This document shows positions 13,090 through 24,500 of a DNA stretch of 64,000 nt, piece after piece. Origin of the DNA: Pomphorhynchus laevis. Lineage: Eukaryota; Acanthocephala; Palaeacanthocephala; Echinorhynchida; Pomphorhynchidae. Below the pieces are notes generated by a model. That model was given only the letters and a program-made list of their open reading frames with translations. It had not been told where the DNA came from and did no database searches. How positions within the stretch are numbered: the first letter of the stretch is position 1; the number at the start of each line of letters is the position of its first letter. The stretch lies in contig WNNJ02000823.1 in the NCBI GenBank assembly GCA_012934845.2, forward strand, positions 62,001 through 126,000. The letters run 5' to 3'. The position numbers and the translations under genes are program-made.

Positions 13090-13330
13090 TGTAGCAATTG
13101 ATCGAGTATTAAGATGAGTCGAGGAATAATAGCAAAGCCTGATAACAGTAATTCCTCCTAATGACATATAATCCTTATTCGAATGCATCGTATATTATAC
13201 ATGATATAAATTGTATAAGATCTTATATAATTAGTTATTATTTGTAATTATTTCTCTTTATTCTTAATTTATTTATAGTATAAAATACATGGACTCAGTT
13301 TGCTGATATGATTAGTCCGTATACTCAGCT
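13090..13330 (+). repeat. Solo PLE 3' tail
   Basis: It contains GTCGAGGAATAAT (13117 onward), TTCCTCCTAATGAC and the AT-rich distal part, ending in GACTCAGTTTGCTGATATGAT. It preserves the GTC|GAGGAA and TTCCTC strands that pair in the tail ribozyme model (see 59519-59588). Confidence 0.65.
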
Positions 13331-14947
13331 AATAAATGCGTTATTAACATGAGATATTTACTAAAGTCATTAGAGGATATATTTAACGAAAGCGTGTAGA
13401 ACTTAATTTAAGTACATTCACGATAGTACATTATATTAATGTACTTTAATTATATTTAAGTGCATTATATATATTTAACGTTTAGTGCACTATGGGAAGC
13501 ATGAAATGTTGCTATCTGGAGACAAAAATCTGCCAACGAAATTTGAAAAGATAAATTCGAAAATCTTATATAATTATTTATTACTTATAATTATTCATCT
13601 TTATTTTTAATTTATAAAATACGTATACTCAGTTATTGGATATGAATTATTTTGTTTTATTAAAGAAATCAATTCAAAATCGGAATATTTCGACATTCAA
13701 ATTCTAAATTATTACATTCATATAATAACCACTGTATTTTCATACAAGATTTATTTTTTGAATAAAGCATGTAATTATCGAAATTTATAAAAAAATATGA
13801 CAAAATGACATTTTGGATAAACTATCATCATATCCGTATCCCACATTTCTCTACTCCCATATATCACAATTTCTTTCTTTTACAATATATACTGTTTTAG
13901 ATATGTCATTATTTCAAATACGGAAAGTTTTGAGATGTTGTATGCAACATAGAATCGCATACAAAACTTTAATTTTTCCATATTATATACTGTGTTTATT
14001 ATCTGATTCAATATCCTGCTATATTACCATATTGAATAAAACGAACTCATCAATTTAGATAAATTATTGATTTTAATTATTAATCGTAAATATTTAAGTA
14101 AATACTTATTCCGATATATCCCTAACCCATATAAATTTATAGTATAATTGCATACCGAAATACGGATCTGGAGAAAGTGCATTTAAATTTACAATGTAAA
14201 AATGTTTACTCTAAGAAATACCCTTTTTATCATCTCAAGGAATTTATACCATTTATTGCAAAAATATATTTTATCCGAAAATTTTTATCCGAAAACCTGG
14301 ATAATTAGTTTATTAACAGCTAAATTTAATAACTCAAGTAAGGGAGCTATAACTTATTTAATAAATTTACTGACAACTCGTAAAAACTACCAAACAGTTG
14401 TTGATTTGTTTTAGTTTCTTATTGACTTGGCGAATACCAAAATAATATTTACGATGAATCTAGCGAAAGAATACTTGAATTTATTTTTAGTGTTTATCTA
14501 AAAATCGATAGCAAAGCGATTCCCACAAAATACCTTCAACGCAATGTATATTATTATTTTAACTAAATTTTCGTTGGAATTTATTTTAGGAACAAATCAT
14601 TCAGTAGATAAAATATTGATTTATTCTCTCATATAAAATATCTGCCTCCTCTATTCGATAATTGTATTTCAAGTCCCATATTATGTTCGACGTAATATCG
14701 TATTTTCTTGATTCCTATATTTTGACTTCTAATTGACATATCTTTTGCATCTTTTGTACTACTGTACATTATATTATTTATAGCGGACAACAAATTCAAA
14801 GTATATTCAACAAAACATTCGAGTTATCATAAAAAAAAACAAATTATTCGAAACAAATAAGAGAACTTACAATATAAAAGGTTAGACATGTTTCTTTTTA
14901 TTCTTATAGAAAATCAATCTTTAAAAGTACACAATCTAAAAAAGAAG
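13331..14947. other. Non-coding; end of another PLE tail near 13540-13640
   Basis: Contains only the distal part of one more PLE tail (TATATAATTATTTATTACTT... ATACGTATACTCAGTTATT). Two AT-rich open frames (13813-14058 and 14202-14414) have no recognisable domain and no coding composition. Confidence 0.5.
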
Positions 14948-15930
14948 TTAGCTATGACACACTAGTGTGCCATAACACGAAGGTCACAGCACACGGGTGT
15001 GTCATAGCAGGCAGGTAATCAATAGCAGTGTGCCTGAGCACGCGGGCGTGCCAAAGAACACGGGTGGTCAATATCACACAAGTGTCAAAGCATACCGTTG
15101 TACCATAGCACACTGGTATGTCATAGCGGTGTATCATAGCACTCAAGTGTGCCATAGCACGCTTGTGTACCATAACGGTGTGCCGTTGCAATCATGTGTA
15201 TCATTTCACACTGGTGTGCTAAGGCACACTAGTGTGCCTTAGCGGTGTACCATAACACGCAGGTGTGCCATAGCAAGCAGGTGTCCGTAGCTGTGTGCCA
15301 TATCAAGCAAATGTGTCATGGCTGTTTACCGTAGTACATTGGTGATCATTAGCATGCAGGTGTGCCATTAAATACCGTTGCGCCATAACACACTGTTGGG
15401 TCATTTCAAAACACGCAAGTGTGCTATAGCACTCAGGTGTGTTATATCACGCAAGTGTGTCATATCACTAAGTCATACCATAGTACACGGGTGCGCCATA
15501 GTACGCTGGTGTGCCATAGCACACGGGTGTCCCATAGCACGCTGATATGTCGTAGCACTAAGTTATGCCATTGCACGTTGTTGTGCCATAGCACGCTGGT
15601 GTGTCACAACACGTTGGTGTGCCATAACACGTTGGTGTGCCATAGCACGCTACTGTGCCATAGTACACTGATGTGCCATATCACGCTGGTGTGTCATAGC
15701 TTTGTGCCGTAGCTTTGTGCCATAGCTGTGTGCCATCGATATGTGCCCTCGATGTGTGGCATCGATGTATGCCATAGCTGTGTGGCATAGCTGTGTGCAA
15801 TCGATGCGTGTCATAGTTGTGTGCAATAGCTGTGTGCAATAGCTGTGTGCCATAGCAAGCAGGTGTAACAAGCACGATAGTGTGAAATAGCATTCTTGTG
15901 TGCCATAGCACTATGTTGTGTCATATAATC
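14948..15930. repeat. Minisatellite, 18-bp unit
   Basis: About 980 bp of degenerate tandem units with consensus GTGTGCCATAGCACGCTG. The period of 18 keeps frames open and creates long spurious ORFs with repeated CHSTLV-type hexapeptides on the plus strand. From about 15700 the unit shortens to variants of GCTGTGTGCCATA. Composition is clearly GC-richer than the flanks. It ends within about 10 bp of the start of the LINE 5' region at 15935. Confidence 0.9.
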
Positions 15931-16042
15931 ATTCGCTATACCGTATTTACACGTTTATATCATTCCTTTCGTTTGCAGTTCTATCACTGTTGTCATTACA
16001 AATTACCATCATTCCTTTCTTTTGCAGACATTTTTCGAAAAA

Positions 16043-17247
16043 ATGAGTAAATTTAGCATGTCGGAGCGTTCAAAGAACTCAATGAAAACTAATTTTCCTG
16101 CCAATGCAATAAACGAGATAAGTGGAGATTTAGCTTCTCTTGAATATATTTCGAAAGGGGAACTCCCCCGGTACCAAAATTATCCAACCTCGTGATTATC
16201 AGACTTTTGGTGCCTCTGGAAAGGCAGAACATGTTCAATGTTTTTATAAGGGGCTTTGCCGATCGATATTAAAAAAGGATATTGTTCAATGCGATTAAAT
16301 ATTATGAATCTGAGATTAAAATCTCATTCTGCACTCCTGATCTGGCAATGTCGTACGTCGACTACTTTAAAAAAGAGCATTCGGAACAAGGTATAATTGC
16401 TTCCAAACCAATTCTGGCAACAATAAAGATAAATAACATGCCCACATACATTTCAGAACAAGATATATCAGCCCTAGAAACTGATTACAAAATCTCTAAC
16501 GTGCGCTTTATAAAAGGGATTAAAGGCTTCCCCATTCCCGTGGCGTTCTGCAATGCCCCGGTTGATGAAGCTCTAAAACTATCGATTTCGACATGCAATC
16601 CTTTTATGGGGTATAATTTGAGATTTTCAATAATCGAAACCGACTCACTAACGTACCCTCACTGCAACAATTGCCATCAGTGGGGGCATTGGTCTGCTGG
16701 CTGTTCTCTACCTATTAAGTGCGGCGTGTGTGGTACAACTGCTATACATCCTGAGAAGTGCGAAAGTAAGCCATTTTGCGCAAACTGCGGTGGTGAGCAC
16801 CCCGCATGGTCAAAAAAGTGTAAAATCTTTAAAGCGTACCAAAAGAGACACAGGGGTGTGACAGCAAAACCGACTAGCTTCGTGGAAGCTGTCTCGTCTA
16901 ACAAGAAAGATGACAGGATGCCGGATACGGAAATTCTTAAACTTATTGAAATGCAGCATCAGGCATCAATGATTCAACTTGAAAAATTGGTCCAAACATT
17001 GGTGGGTCAATTAGCGGGATCCTTCCGTTTTCCTCCTTCTGGGAAGACTAACAATATTAAGAAGCCACCAAAATCTAAGAAACGAAACGGGTCAGCGCTG
17101 AGCATAGCTGCTCTGAAGCTTGCTCGGAAGGATTCGATCTGGGCTATGGCTAACGAGGGAAATGAAGATATCGCCCGTGGGCAAGCGACTCCATTTGTCG
17201 TGACGGGAAGCGGTAAAGGCGACCTTTCCGCCTCTAGTTGCGACTAG
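16043..17247 (+). pseudogene. LINE copy 1 ORF1, Gag-like zinc-knuckle protein
   Basis: The start ATG at 16043 (MSKFSMSERSKNS) is supported by copy 2, whose ORF1 begins MSKLCVIGGSK at the same place after a similar leader. The frame shifts between about 16170 and 16280, then stays open to 17247. The open part has an RNA-binding-like N-terminal region and three zinc knuckles near residues 127-182 of the 321-residue frame: CX2CX4HX4C (CNNCHQWGHWSAGC), CX2CX5HX3C (CGVCGTTAIHPEKC) and CX2CX3HX6C (CANCGGEHPAWSKKC). The family role is binding element RNA to form the transposition RNP. The C-terminus is basic, then reads GNEDIARGQ, a block also present in copies 2 and 3. ORF2 starts 35 bp downstream. 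Confidence 0.8.
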
Positions 17248-17281
17248 GTGGAGGGCGTCCCACTTCGGTAACACTTACGCA

Positions 17282-19739
17282 ATGGGAAGTAATCAAGGGC
17301 CTTTTTCACTGAATATCCTTCAGTGGAATTCGGGAGGTGCTTCCGCCCTTACCCTTCTATCTGGTAGAGATGCAGATGTTATAGTCCTTCAGGAGACGCG
17401 GTCTATCCGTCTCCCCCAGGATATTACTCGATTTATCCCTAAGCACATATACACCCACTTTACTCCTTACATAACCCCCCTCACTCCTCTTCATCTCAAG
17501 GTCTTTTAACCCTAGTAAAAAGCTCATTAAGATCATCCCTCCTATTAAACTATTCTTGTCCAGCCCTATCTTGTTTAGCTATATCACTTTGTAAGAACGG
17601 TAAGCGTATAAGCATAGCCAATGTCTATATTCGGCCAGGAGAAATTCACAAGAACCGTGGCCTCCTGAATCAAATATTGGGGAGCGGTTATGACATGTTA
17701 CTTGGTGACTTCAACGACAGAACTGGTCGTTGGATTAATGCAGCACTCCGAAGAGCAAGGATCGACTATCTTATTCATAAACCACCTTCCCCAACCTTTC
17801 ATTGCTCTACAACAAATTCTCTCCTCGACATATTACTGCTACATAAGATGTGGTTGTTGAAACCCATTTGCACCGAGTAGTCGCGTCAACAACAGACCAC
17901 CTCTCATGACCTAATTCGCTGGAGGCTAGAGGACGATACGTTGCTTAGAAGAAGGTTTCACTTTGACCCTATTAGAGTGGCCTTCTTTCAGGCAGCTATC
18001 CAACTCTTCCCCAGAATTGGAATTGAGAGTTTGACCGAATTTAATTCCTACCTCTCATCGCAAGCTACCGCGATCCTTTCGACTACCTATAAAGGTCGAA
18101 TATACAATCCTACTGCAACAAAGCTCAAGGTTCTAGCTAAAATGTTACACCTTCCCAATCTCTCTGTTTCCGCCAGACATATCCTCTCAAATGAATATTG
18201 GAGCTCTAGATATAGGCTCCAGCTGAACAGGGATAGGGCAAGCATTGCTCGCCTAAACCCTTCTCAGGCTTCCTTCTGGAAGATATTCAAGAAGGAGAAG
18301 TTTGTTTGCTGGAAGGATAGAGCCTTGGTTTGGATTGGTAGCATAGGCCTTGACAAAGTTTTAGAGGAGTCACTTTCCTTACATAATTATGGAGCCACTC
18401 AATCTCCCCAACCAATCCCGCCTTTGTGTGACTTCAGGAGTAGGGACTTATCTGTTACAGATATCCTTAACTCCTGGGGACCACTCCCGGGCACCTCCAA
18501 ATCCCACGCGCCACTCACCACTCGTGTCTGTCAGCTTTTGACATACAGTCAGAGAAAGGAGGTCGCCATCACAATGCTATTAGCCTCCCCGTCTGACATA
18601 GCGGACATCAACATCAGCCGTCGAGTTTTTTTACCTAAAAAGAGATTAATCACTTGTCCTAAAGATCTGCGGCCATCTCAATTCAAAATGCCCTCATATC
18701 AATCTACGAGAAAGCGCTTGCGCGTAGAATCCGCGTTCATTTATGTAGGCGTAATTTGATCCCACCGAGTTTTCATGGGTTTGTCAAAGGGCGCTCGGTC
18801 CATTCAGCAATTGGTGAAGTGCATCAGTTTTGTCAGGATAATAGTCATCAGCTTGCTGTGGCTGTTTTTCTTGATTTTTCAGCTGCATTTGACCGGATCT
18901 CCATTCCCTTCGTTATCTCCTCTCTCAGGTCCCTCGGGTTGCCTGCGAGAATTGTTAACAGGGTGGAGATATTGCTGTACACCAAGCGGTTCTACTATGA
19001 AGACGACCCTGATGCGCGTCAGTTCTACCCTATTACGGGTGTACCTCAAGGATCCCCACTTTCTCCTATCTTATATCTTGCTGCATCCATTGTTATATTC
19101 AAGAATTTTAAACGTGATCAACATCTAGTGGTATATGCTGATGATACCACAGCCTTGTTCTCTGGACGCAGGTGCAAAGATGTAATCTCTGACATCAGCC
19201 GTTTCTTTTTAAGATTAAAAGATCAGTTGCCCCCATCCAATCTTATTTTAAACTCCTCTAAATCACAGGTGGTTGTCTTTAATGGCGTTCCTGCCACCAA
19301 AAAGAAACTTAAGAGACTAGCACTCTCTACACTCTCCTCAATTTTGCAGAATCAACCACTCCCCATCTTCACGAGTCGAGTAAAATATCTGGGATTCACC
19401 GTTACGGTGAATTGGTCGGCGAAAGCTGACCAGGATAGACTTAAACGTATCCTGAAGAAAGCTAGGTGGGCTCTGAAACGGGCCCAGCATCTGTCATTGA
19501 ATGGGATAACCCAAGTGCGCCTCTGGGGTACTTGGGCTATCTCGGGATTAGTCTTCTTCTCACGAGGACGTCCCCCAGAACAAAGACTAAGGTTTCTCAA
19601 GCTCCTCATCTCGAGATTACCAACCATAGTCCGCCTTGACTGGACTCTTAGGTGTGTGAGAGACCCCGAATGGTTCAGTCAGAGGGCGGCGCGCTGGTGC
19701 GGCCGAGGGGCTCAGATCCCTCTGGACCTGAGGCCGTGA
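17282..19739 (+). pseudogene. LINE copy 1 ORF2, AP endonuclease and reverse transcriptase
   Basis: The start ATG at 17282 leads MGSNQGPFSLNILQWNSGG, the N-terminal endonuclease box. VIVLQET and LGDFNDRTGRW follow. RT motifs come in order: the DLRP region near 18660, HGFVKGRSVHSA, VAVFLDFSAAFDRIS (motif A), TGVPQGSPLSPILY (B), YADDTTAL (C, near 19133) and RVKYLGFTV (E-like). The frame ends LDLRP at 19739. Breaks: a frameshift between about 17490 and 17670, an in-frame TAG at 17878-17880 and a frameshift near 18690. The catalytic ADD is intact. Copies 2 and 3 lack some of these lesions, so the source element was coding. It would cut target DNA and prime reverse transcription there. Confidence 0.85.
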
Positions 19740-19899
19740 ATATAAGTTGAAGATTTCAAAATACACGTCGTGAACAGCTTCTATTTAAAGTTGTCTTTTG
19801 CATGTTTTTGTTTCTTAAGTTTTTATCAGTTATATAGTTTTTAATAAAACCCTTACTTACTTACTTTCTTTTGCATATTTTTAATAAATAAAAAATTCC

Positions 19900-21137
19900 A
19901 TGAGCAAATTGTGTGTTATCGGAGGATCAAAAGATTCTACAATTGCAACAGTAATCGGAGAATACCGTATAAACTCGAACAAAATGCAGGTAACTTCGTC
20001 TACAATATCAAACGAGGTAAGTGGTTTGTTGTCATCTACCGTAAAATAGGTAATTGGGGAACTTCCCCCAATACCCAAATAAAAAAATCTGGCGGTTATT
20101 AAGCTATTAGCGCCAATAGAGCGCCATAAGCTATTTAACATATTCTTGCGCAAGTTTACAGAAAAATATAATAATAGAGTACTATTCCACTCAGTATGTT
20201 ACTATTAAGCTGAAATCAAGATCTATTTCGTTTACTGGGACATTGCAACGAATATGAAACTTTTTTCCACAACGAATTAATAGATGTTTGGACAACACAA
20301 TTTAAACCTATTTAAGCTTCCATCAAAATTTCCAATCTTCTTCTCCTCCTGAATGAGAAGGATATTGGGTCTTTAAAGAGACTATTTAGACTAACAAACT
20401 TCCGGTACGTGACTGGGAAGAACGGATTTCCTCTCCCGATAGCTTTTGCCTCCTCTCCCATTGATAATGCTAAGATCCTAACAAAAGACGTCTGTAAACC
20501 ATCTTTGGGAGATAATTTAAGGGTTAAACACATAAGCACCGACGAGCTAACTTACCGCATTGCAATACTTGCCACGAATGGGTCCACTGGGGCTCTGTAT
20601 GTGTTAAGGAGAAGTATTGTGGGGGTATGCGGCCTAACGAATTGCCCGCAAGTTGGCGGTAAGTGCTCCTCCCAGCCCAAGTGTTCAAATTGTGAAGGAG
20701 GCCATCCGGCGTGGTCTAGGAAGTGTCGGACTTCAAACTGTATTGTTCCCGCCACTGTTCATCCCACCTCAATAAAAAAGATGACCCGTGACTTTTGGTG
20801 CAGTTGCGGGTAGAATGACTGACAACGACATCATCAGGTTAGTCGACTCCACAAGACAAGAATCTTCAAGCAATTGGAGAACTTGATTCAGAAACAGCTC
20901 TTCTTATTTTTTACCCCTCCAGTAATCGCCGACCCTCCGGTCCTGAGGGAATCAAAGAAAAGAGCAGCATCCTCACACAGAGTTCCTTCTGTGAAGAGCG
21001 GGAAAATGTTAAAATCTAAGGCCGAAGATGCTGCCGTTGCACTCATGGAAAATAAAGATAATGCCCGTGGGCAAGTGTCTTCCCTAGTAGGGGCTTTTGG
21101 TGGAAAGGGCGACCTTTCCGCCTCTAGCTCCGTCTAG
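19900..21137 (+). pseudogene. LINE copy 2 ORF1, decayed zinc-knuckle protein
   Basis: Starts ATG 19900 (MSKLCVIGGSK). It has multiple stops and frame changes between about 20045 and 20400. From 20409 the frame carries FPLPIAFASSPIDNAK and degraded knuckles (LTNCPQVGGKCSSQPKCSNCEGGHPAWSRKC). The last segment (20874-21137) ends with KGDLSASSSV, the counterpart of KGDLSASSCD in copy 1. Confidence 0.75.
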
Positions 21138-21170
21138 GTCAAGGCAATCCCACCCAGCTAATATAATGCA

Positions 21171-23598
21171 ATGCAGAGTACTCGTGAGCCTTTTTCACTG
21201 AATATCCTTCAGTGAAATTCGGGAGGTGCTTCTGCACTTAGGCTTCTATCCGGTAGAGATGCAGATGTCATAGTCATTCAGGAGACGCGGTCTATCCGTC
21301 TCCCCCAGGACATTACTCGATTTATACTAAAGCACATTTGTTCCCATTGTACTCCGTACATAACCCCTCCTCACTCCTCTTCATCTCAAGGACTCTTGAC
21401 CTTAGTTAAGTGCTCCTTAAGGTCCTCCCTCATCTTAAAATATTCATGTCCAGCCATGTTTTGTTTAGTAGTTTCACTCTGTAAGAACGATAAATGCCTC
21501 AGTCTAGCCAATGTCTACATCCGCCCAGGGTAGATACACAATAACCGTGTCACCCTGGATAGTATTATCGACAGCGGATACGACATGATACTTGGGGATT
21601 TCAACGACAGAACTGGTCGCTGGATCAATGCAGCACTTCGCAGAGCTAAGAACGGTTAACTTATTCACAAACAACCTTCCCCTACTTTTCATTGCATATC
21701 AACAAATTCAATCCTCGACATTTTACTGTTTCACTCACGGAGCAGTCGCGCCAGCAATTGTCCATTTCTCATGACCTAATTCGTTGGAGAATTGAAGAAG
21801 ATACGTTGCTTTGAAGGAGGTTTTATTTTGATTCGATCAGAGTGGCCTTCTTTCAAGCGACTATTCAACTCTTTTCCAGAATAGGAAATGAGAGTCTGAC
21901 CGAATTTAATACCTACCTCTTTTCACAAGCTACCGCGATTTTATCGACTACCTATAAAGGTCGTATATACAATCCCACTCCAACGAAACTCAAGGTCCTA
22001 GCGAAATTTCTTAACCTCACTAATCTTTTTGTTTCCGTCAGACAGGCTCTCTCGAATGAATAGAGCACTAGATATAGGTTCCAGCTAAGTAAGGATATGA
22101 CGAGTATTGCTCGCCTTAGTCCTTCTCAGTCTTCCTTTTGAAAGATTTAGAAGAAGGAGAAGTTTGTTTGCTGGAAAAATAGAGCATTGGGTTGGATAGG
22201 AAATGTAGGCCTTGATAAAGTTTTAAGATAAGAGTCACTAGTCCTACACAACTATGGAGCCACTCAATCACCTCAACCAATCCCGCCTTGGTGTAACTTC
22301 AGGAGTAGGGATATATCTGTTACGGTTATACTTAACTCCTGGGTCCACTCCCGGGCACCTCCAAATCCGTCGCTCCACTTTCTTCCCGGGGCTGTCAGCT
22401 TTTGACAGCTGATCAGAGAAGAGAGGTGGCCGTCACAATGCTTTTAGCCTCCTCATCCGATGTAGCAGGCATCAATATTAGTAAGCGTGTTTTTCTTCCT
22501 AAGAAAAAATCGTGCTCATGCCCTAAAGATCTGCGACCCATTTCGATTCAAAATGCCCTCGTGTCGATTTACGAAAAAGTGCTTGCGCGTAAAATCCGCG
22601 ATCATTTGATTAGGCGTAATTTGATCCCTCCAGGTTCTCATGGGTTTGTCAAAGGTCGTTCGGTCCATTCAGCAGTTGGTGAGATGGTGCAGTTTTGTCG
22701 TGAAAATAGCCATCACCTAGTTGTGGCTGTTTTCCTTGATTTTTCTGCTGCATTTGACCGCATCTCCATTTCTTTTGTGGTCTCTTCTCTCAGGTCCCTC
22801 GAGTTGCCTGCGAGAATTGTGAACAGAGTGGAGATCCTGCTGTATACCAAGCGTTTTTACTATGAAGACGACCCTGATGCGCGTCAGTTCTACCCTATTA
22901 TGGATGTGCCTCAAGGTTCCCCACTTTCTCCTATCTTATACTTTGCTGCCTTATCAAACTATTCAAAATATTTAAACGCGAACAACATCTAGTGATGTAC
23001 GCTGATGACACAACAGCCCTGTTCACTGGAAGCAGGTGTAAAGAAGTAGTCTCTGACATCAACCGTTTCTTTCTAAGATTAAAAGACCAGCTATCCCAAT
23101 CCAATCTTATTTTAAACTCCGCAAAATCGCAGGTGGTAGTCTTTCATGGATCCCCTGCATCAAGGAAAAAACTTATGAGACTAGCACTCTCTGCGCTATC
23201 CTTCATATTTGCTTCTAAACCACTCCCGCCTTTACAAGTCGAGTAAAATACCTGGGGTTCACCGTTACGGTGAACTGGTTGGCGGAAGCTGACTGGATAG
23301 ATTCAAACGTATCCTGAAAAAAGCTAGGTGGTCCCTGAAACGGGCTCAACATCTGTCATTAAAAGGGAAAACCAGGTGCGCCTCTGGGGCACTTGGGCTA
23401 TCTCGGGATTAGTCTTCTTTTCGAGAGGACGTCTCCCAGAGCAAAGGCTAAGGTTTCTTAAGCTCCTCGTATCTCGTTTACCCAGCATAGTCCGTCTCGA
23501 TTGGATTCTTCGGGGGTGAAAGATCCCGGGTGGTTCAGTCGAAAGGCGACGTGTTGGATTGGCTGGAGGGCTCAGATCCCGCTGACCCTGAGGCGTGA
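21171..23598 (+). pseudogene. LINE copy 2 ORF2, decayed endonuclease/RT
   Basis: Starts ATG 21171 (MQSTREPFSLNILQ), then a TGA replaces the Trp codon of the QWN box. The RT part is readable: 22402-22992 holds DLRPISIQNALVSIYEK, HGFVKGRSVHSA, VAVFLDFSAAFDRIS and DVPQGSPLSPILY. 22992-23246 holds YADDTTALF and NLILNSAKSQVVVF. Several stops and frameshifts separate the pieces. It ends at TGA 23596-23598, at the same point as copy 1. Confidence 0.8.
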
Positions 23599-23839
23599 TA
23601 TCATTATAAAGACTAAATGCTGTTATGAGTTGTCTTATCTGAACTGCAGTTGCTTTTTCTAATGTCTCTATTCGTATTTCTTAGTTGTTGTTAGTTATTT
23701 ATTTAAGAAATTCCTTATAAATAAAGGTTTTCTTAAAATATTTTGCAAATCTGTCACTATAGCATATTTCAAAAGCCACAGTGCATCATTTGATGTTAAA
23801 AGCTACCAAACTAGTCAATGGTACTTAGTAAATAAAATC

Positions 23840-23945
23840 GCATATATATAAACCATCGCAGATATATCACGATGTATATATATAAACCATCGCAGATATA
23901 TCACGATGTATATATATAAACCATCGCAGATATATCACGAAGGCT
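23840..23945. repeat. 34-bp tandem repeat, three units
   Basis: Three near-perfect units of 34 bp built from TATATATATAAACCATCGC and AGATATATCACGATG. It lies about 100 bp past the 3' end of LINE copy 2. Confidence 0.85.
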
Positions 23946-24159
23946 GATTATATTTTGAGAGTTGATTAGAATAAAATAAAAACGAAATTCATGAAATATG
24001 GCTTTTTAGTTTTTGAAAAGTCTTAAGAAGGTAGTTACAAAATTAATTGTACATAAGAGCCAATGACATGTGGTAAATAGAGTTTTGTATCTAATATAAA
24101 TTAAAACATCCGACGTTACAGTTTATACACTGCTGCATAAATAGGGAAGCATGTTGTTT

Positions 24160-24500
24160 AAGAATTTATCGGGCAACCTCCGGTTTATTCTTCTTTTCTA
24201 GGGGACTTCCCCCAGAGCAAATACTGAGATTTCTGAAGCTGTTCACGTCGAGATTACCAAACATAGTACGCCTCAATGTGATCCTCAGGTGTGTGAGAGT
24301 CCCTGAATTGTTAAGTTGAAATGCGGCGCGTTGATTAATGGTGGTGGGCTCTGATCTCACTGAATTGCTAAATGGTAAAGATGACAGTGAGGAAATTTAA
24401 GTATAAAACTACTGTTGGTAGCTTTTTTATGTTTAAATTTGTTTTTTTTTTGCCTCACGATAATTTAGTTAAAAGAATCCATAATAATTAAATCAAGATA
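24160..24500 (+). pseudogene. LINE fragment, ORF2 C-terminus and 3' UTR
   Basis: Aligns to the last 190 bp of ORF2 of copies 1 and 2 (block GGGACTTCCCCCAGAGCAAA, then the RLPxIVRL-type segment) plus some 3' UTR. It is 5'-truncated and carries stops and substitutions. Confidence 0.75.

Larger units (their letters stand above)
15935..19865 (+). mobile_element. LINE copy 1 (zinc-knuckle ORF1 plus APE/RT ORF2)
   Basis: Longest copy of the commonest LINE family here, of Jockey/I-group type by layout: ORF1 with CCHC knuckles, then ORF2 with AP-like endonuclease and RT, no RNase H seen, and a short 3' UTR ending in CTTACTTACTTAC. The 5' region holds two copies of a CATTCCTTTC(G/T)TTTGCAG block (15961, 16009). 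The element is inactive because both ORFs carry several frameshifts or stops, yet it is well conserved. Other copies: 19866-23740 (+) and 35735-39440 (-); fragments at 4873-5043 (-) and 24160-24500 (+). Confidence 0.85.
19866..23740 (+). mobile_element. LINE copy 2, head-to-tail with copy 1
   Basis: Same family and orientation as copy 1. It begins at the end of copy 1's CTTACTTACTTAC tail with CTTTCTTTTGCA, which matches the last 20 bp of copy 1's 5' UTR. Copy 2 therefore lacks most of its 5' UTR and sits exactly on the 3' end of copy 1. It ends near 23740 after a TTCTTAAAAT-like tail. It is more decayed than copy 1. Confidence 0.8.

Noticed and set aside
13813-14414. Two AT-rich ORFs of 70-81 codons
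   Set aside because: No domain, no coding composition, no splice or repeat context; expected by chance in this length of AT-rich DNA.
14948-15930. Cys/His-rich ORFs (CHSTLV repeats) and a CRISPR-like impression
   Set aside because: They are by-products of the 18-bp minisatellite: units are contiguous and degenerate with no unique spacers, and frames are open on both strands only because of the period.
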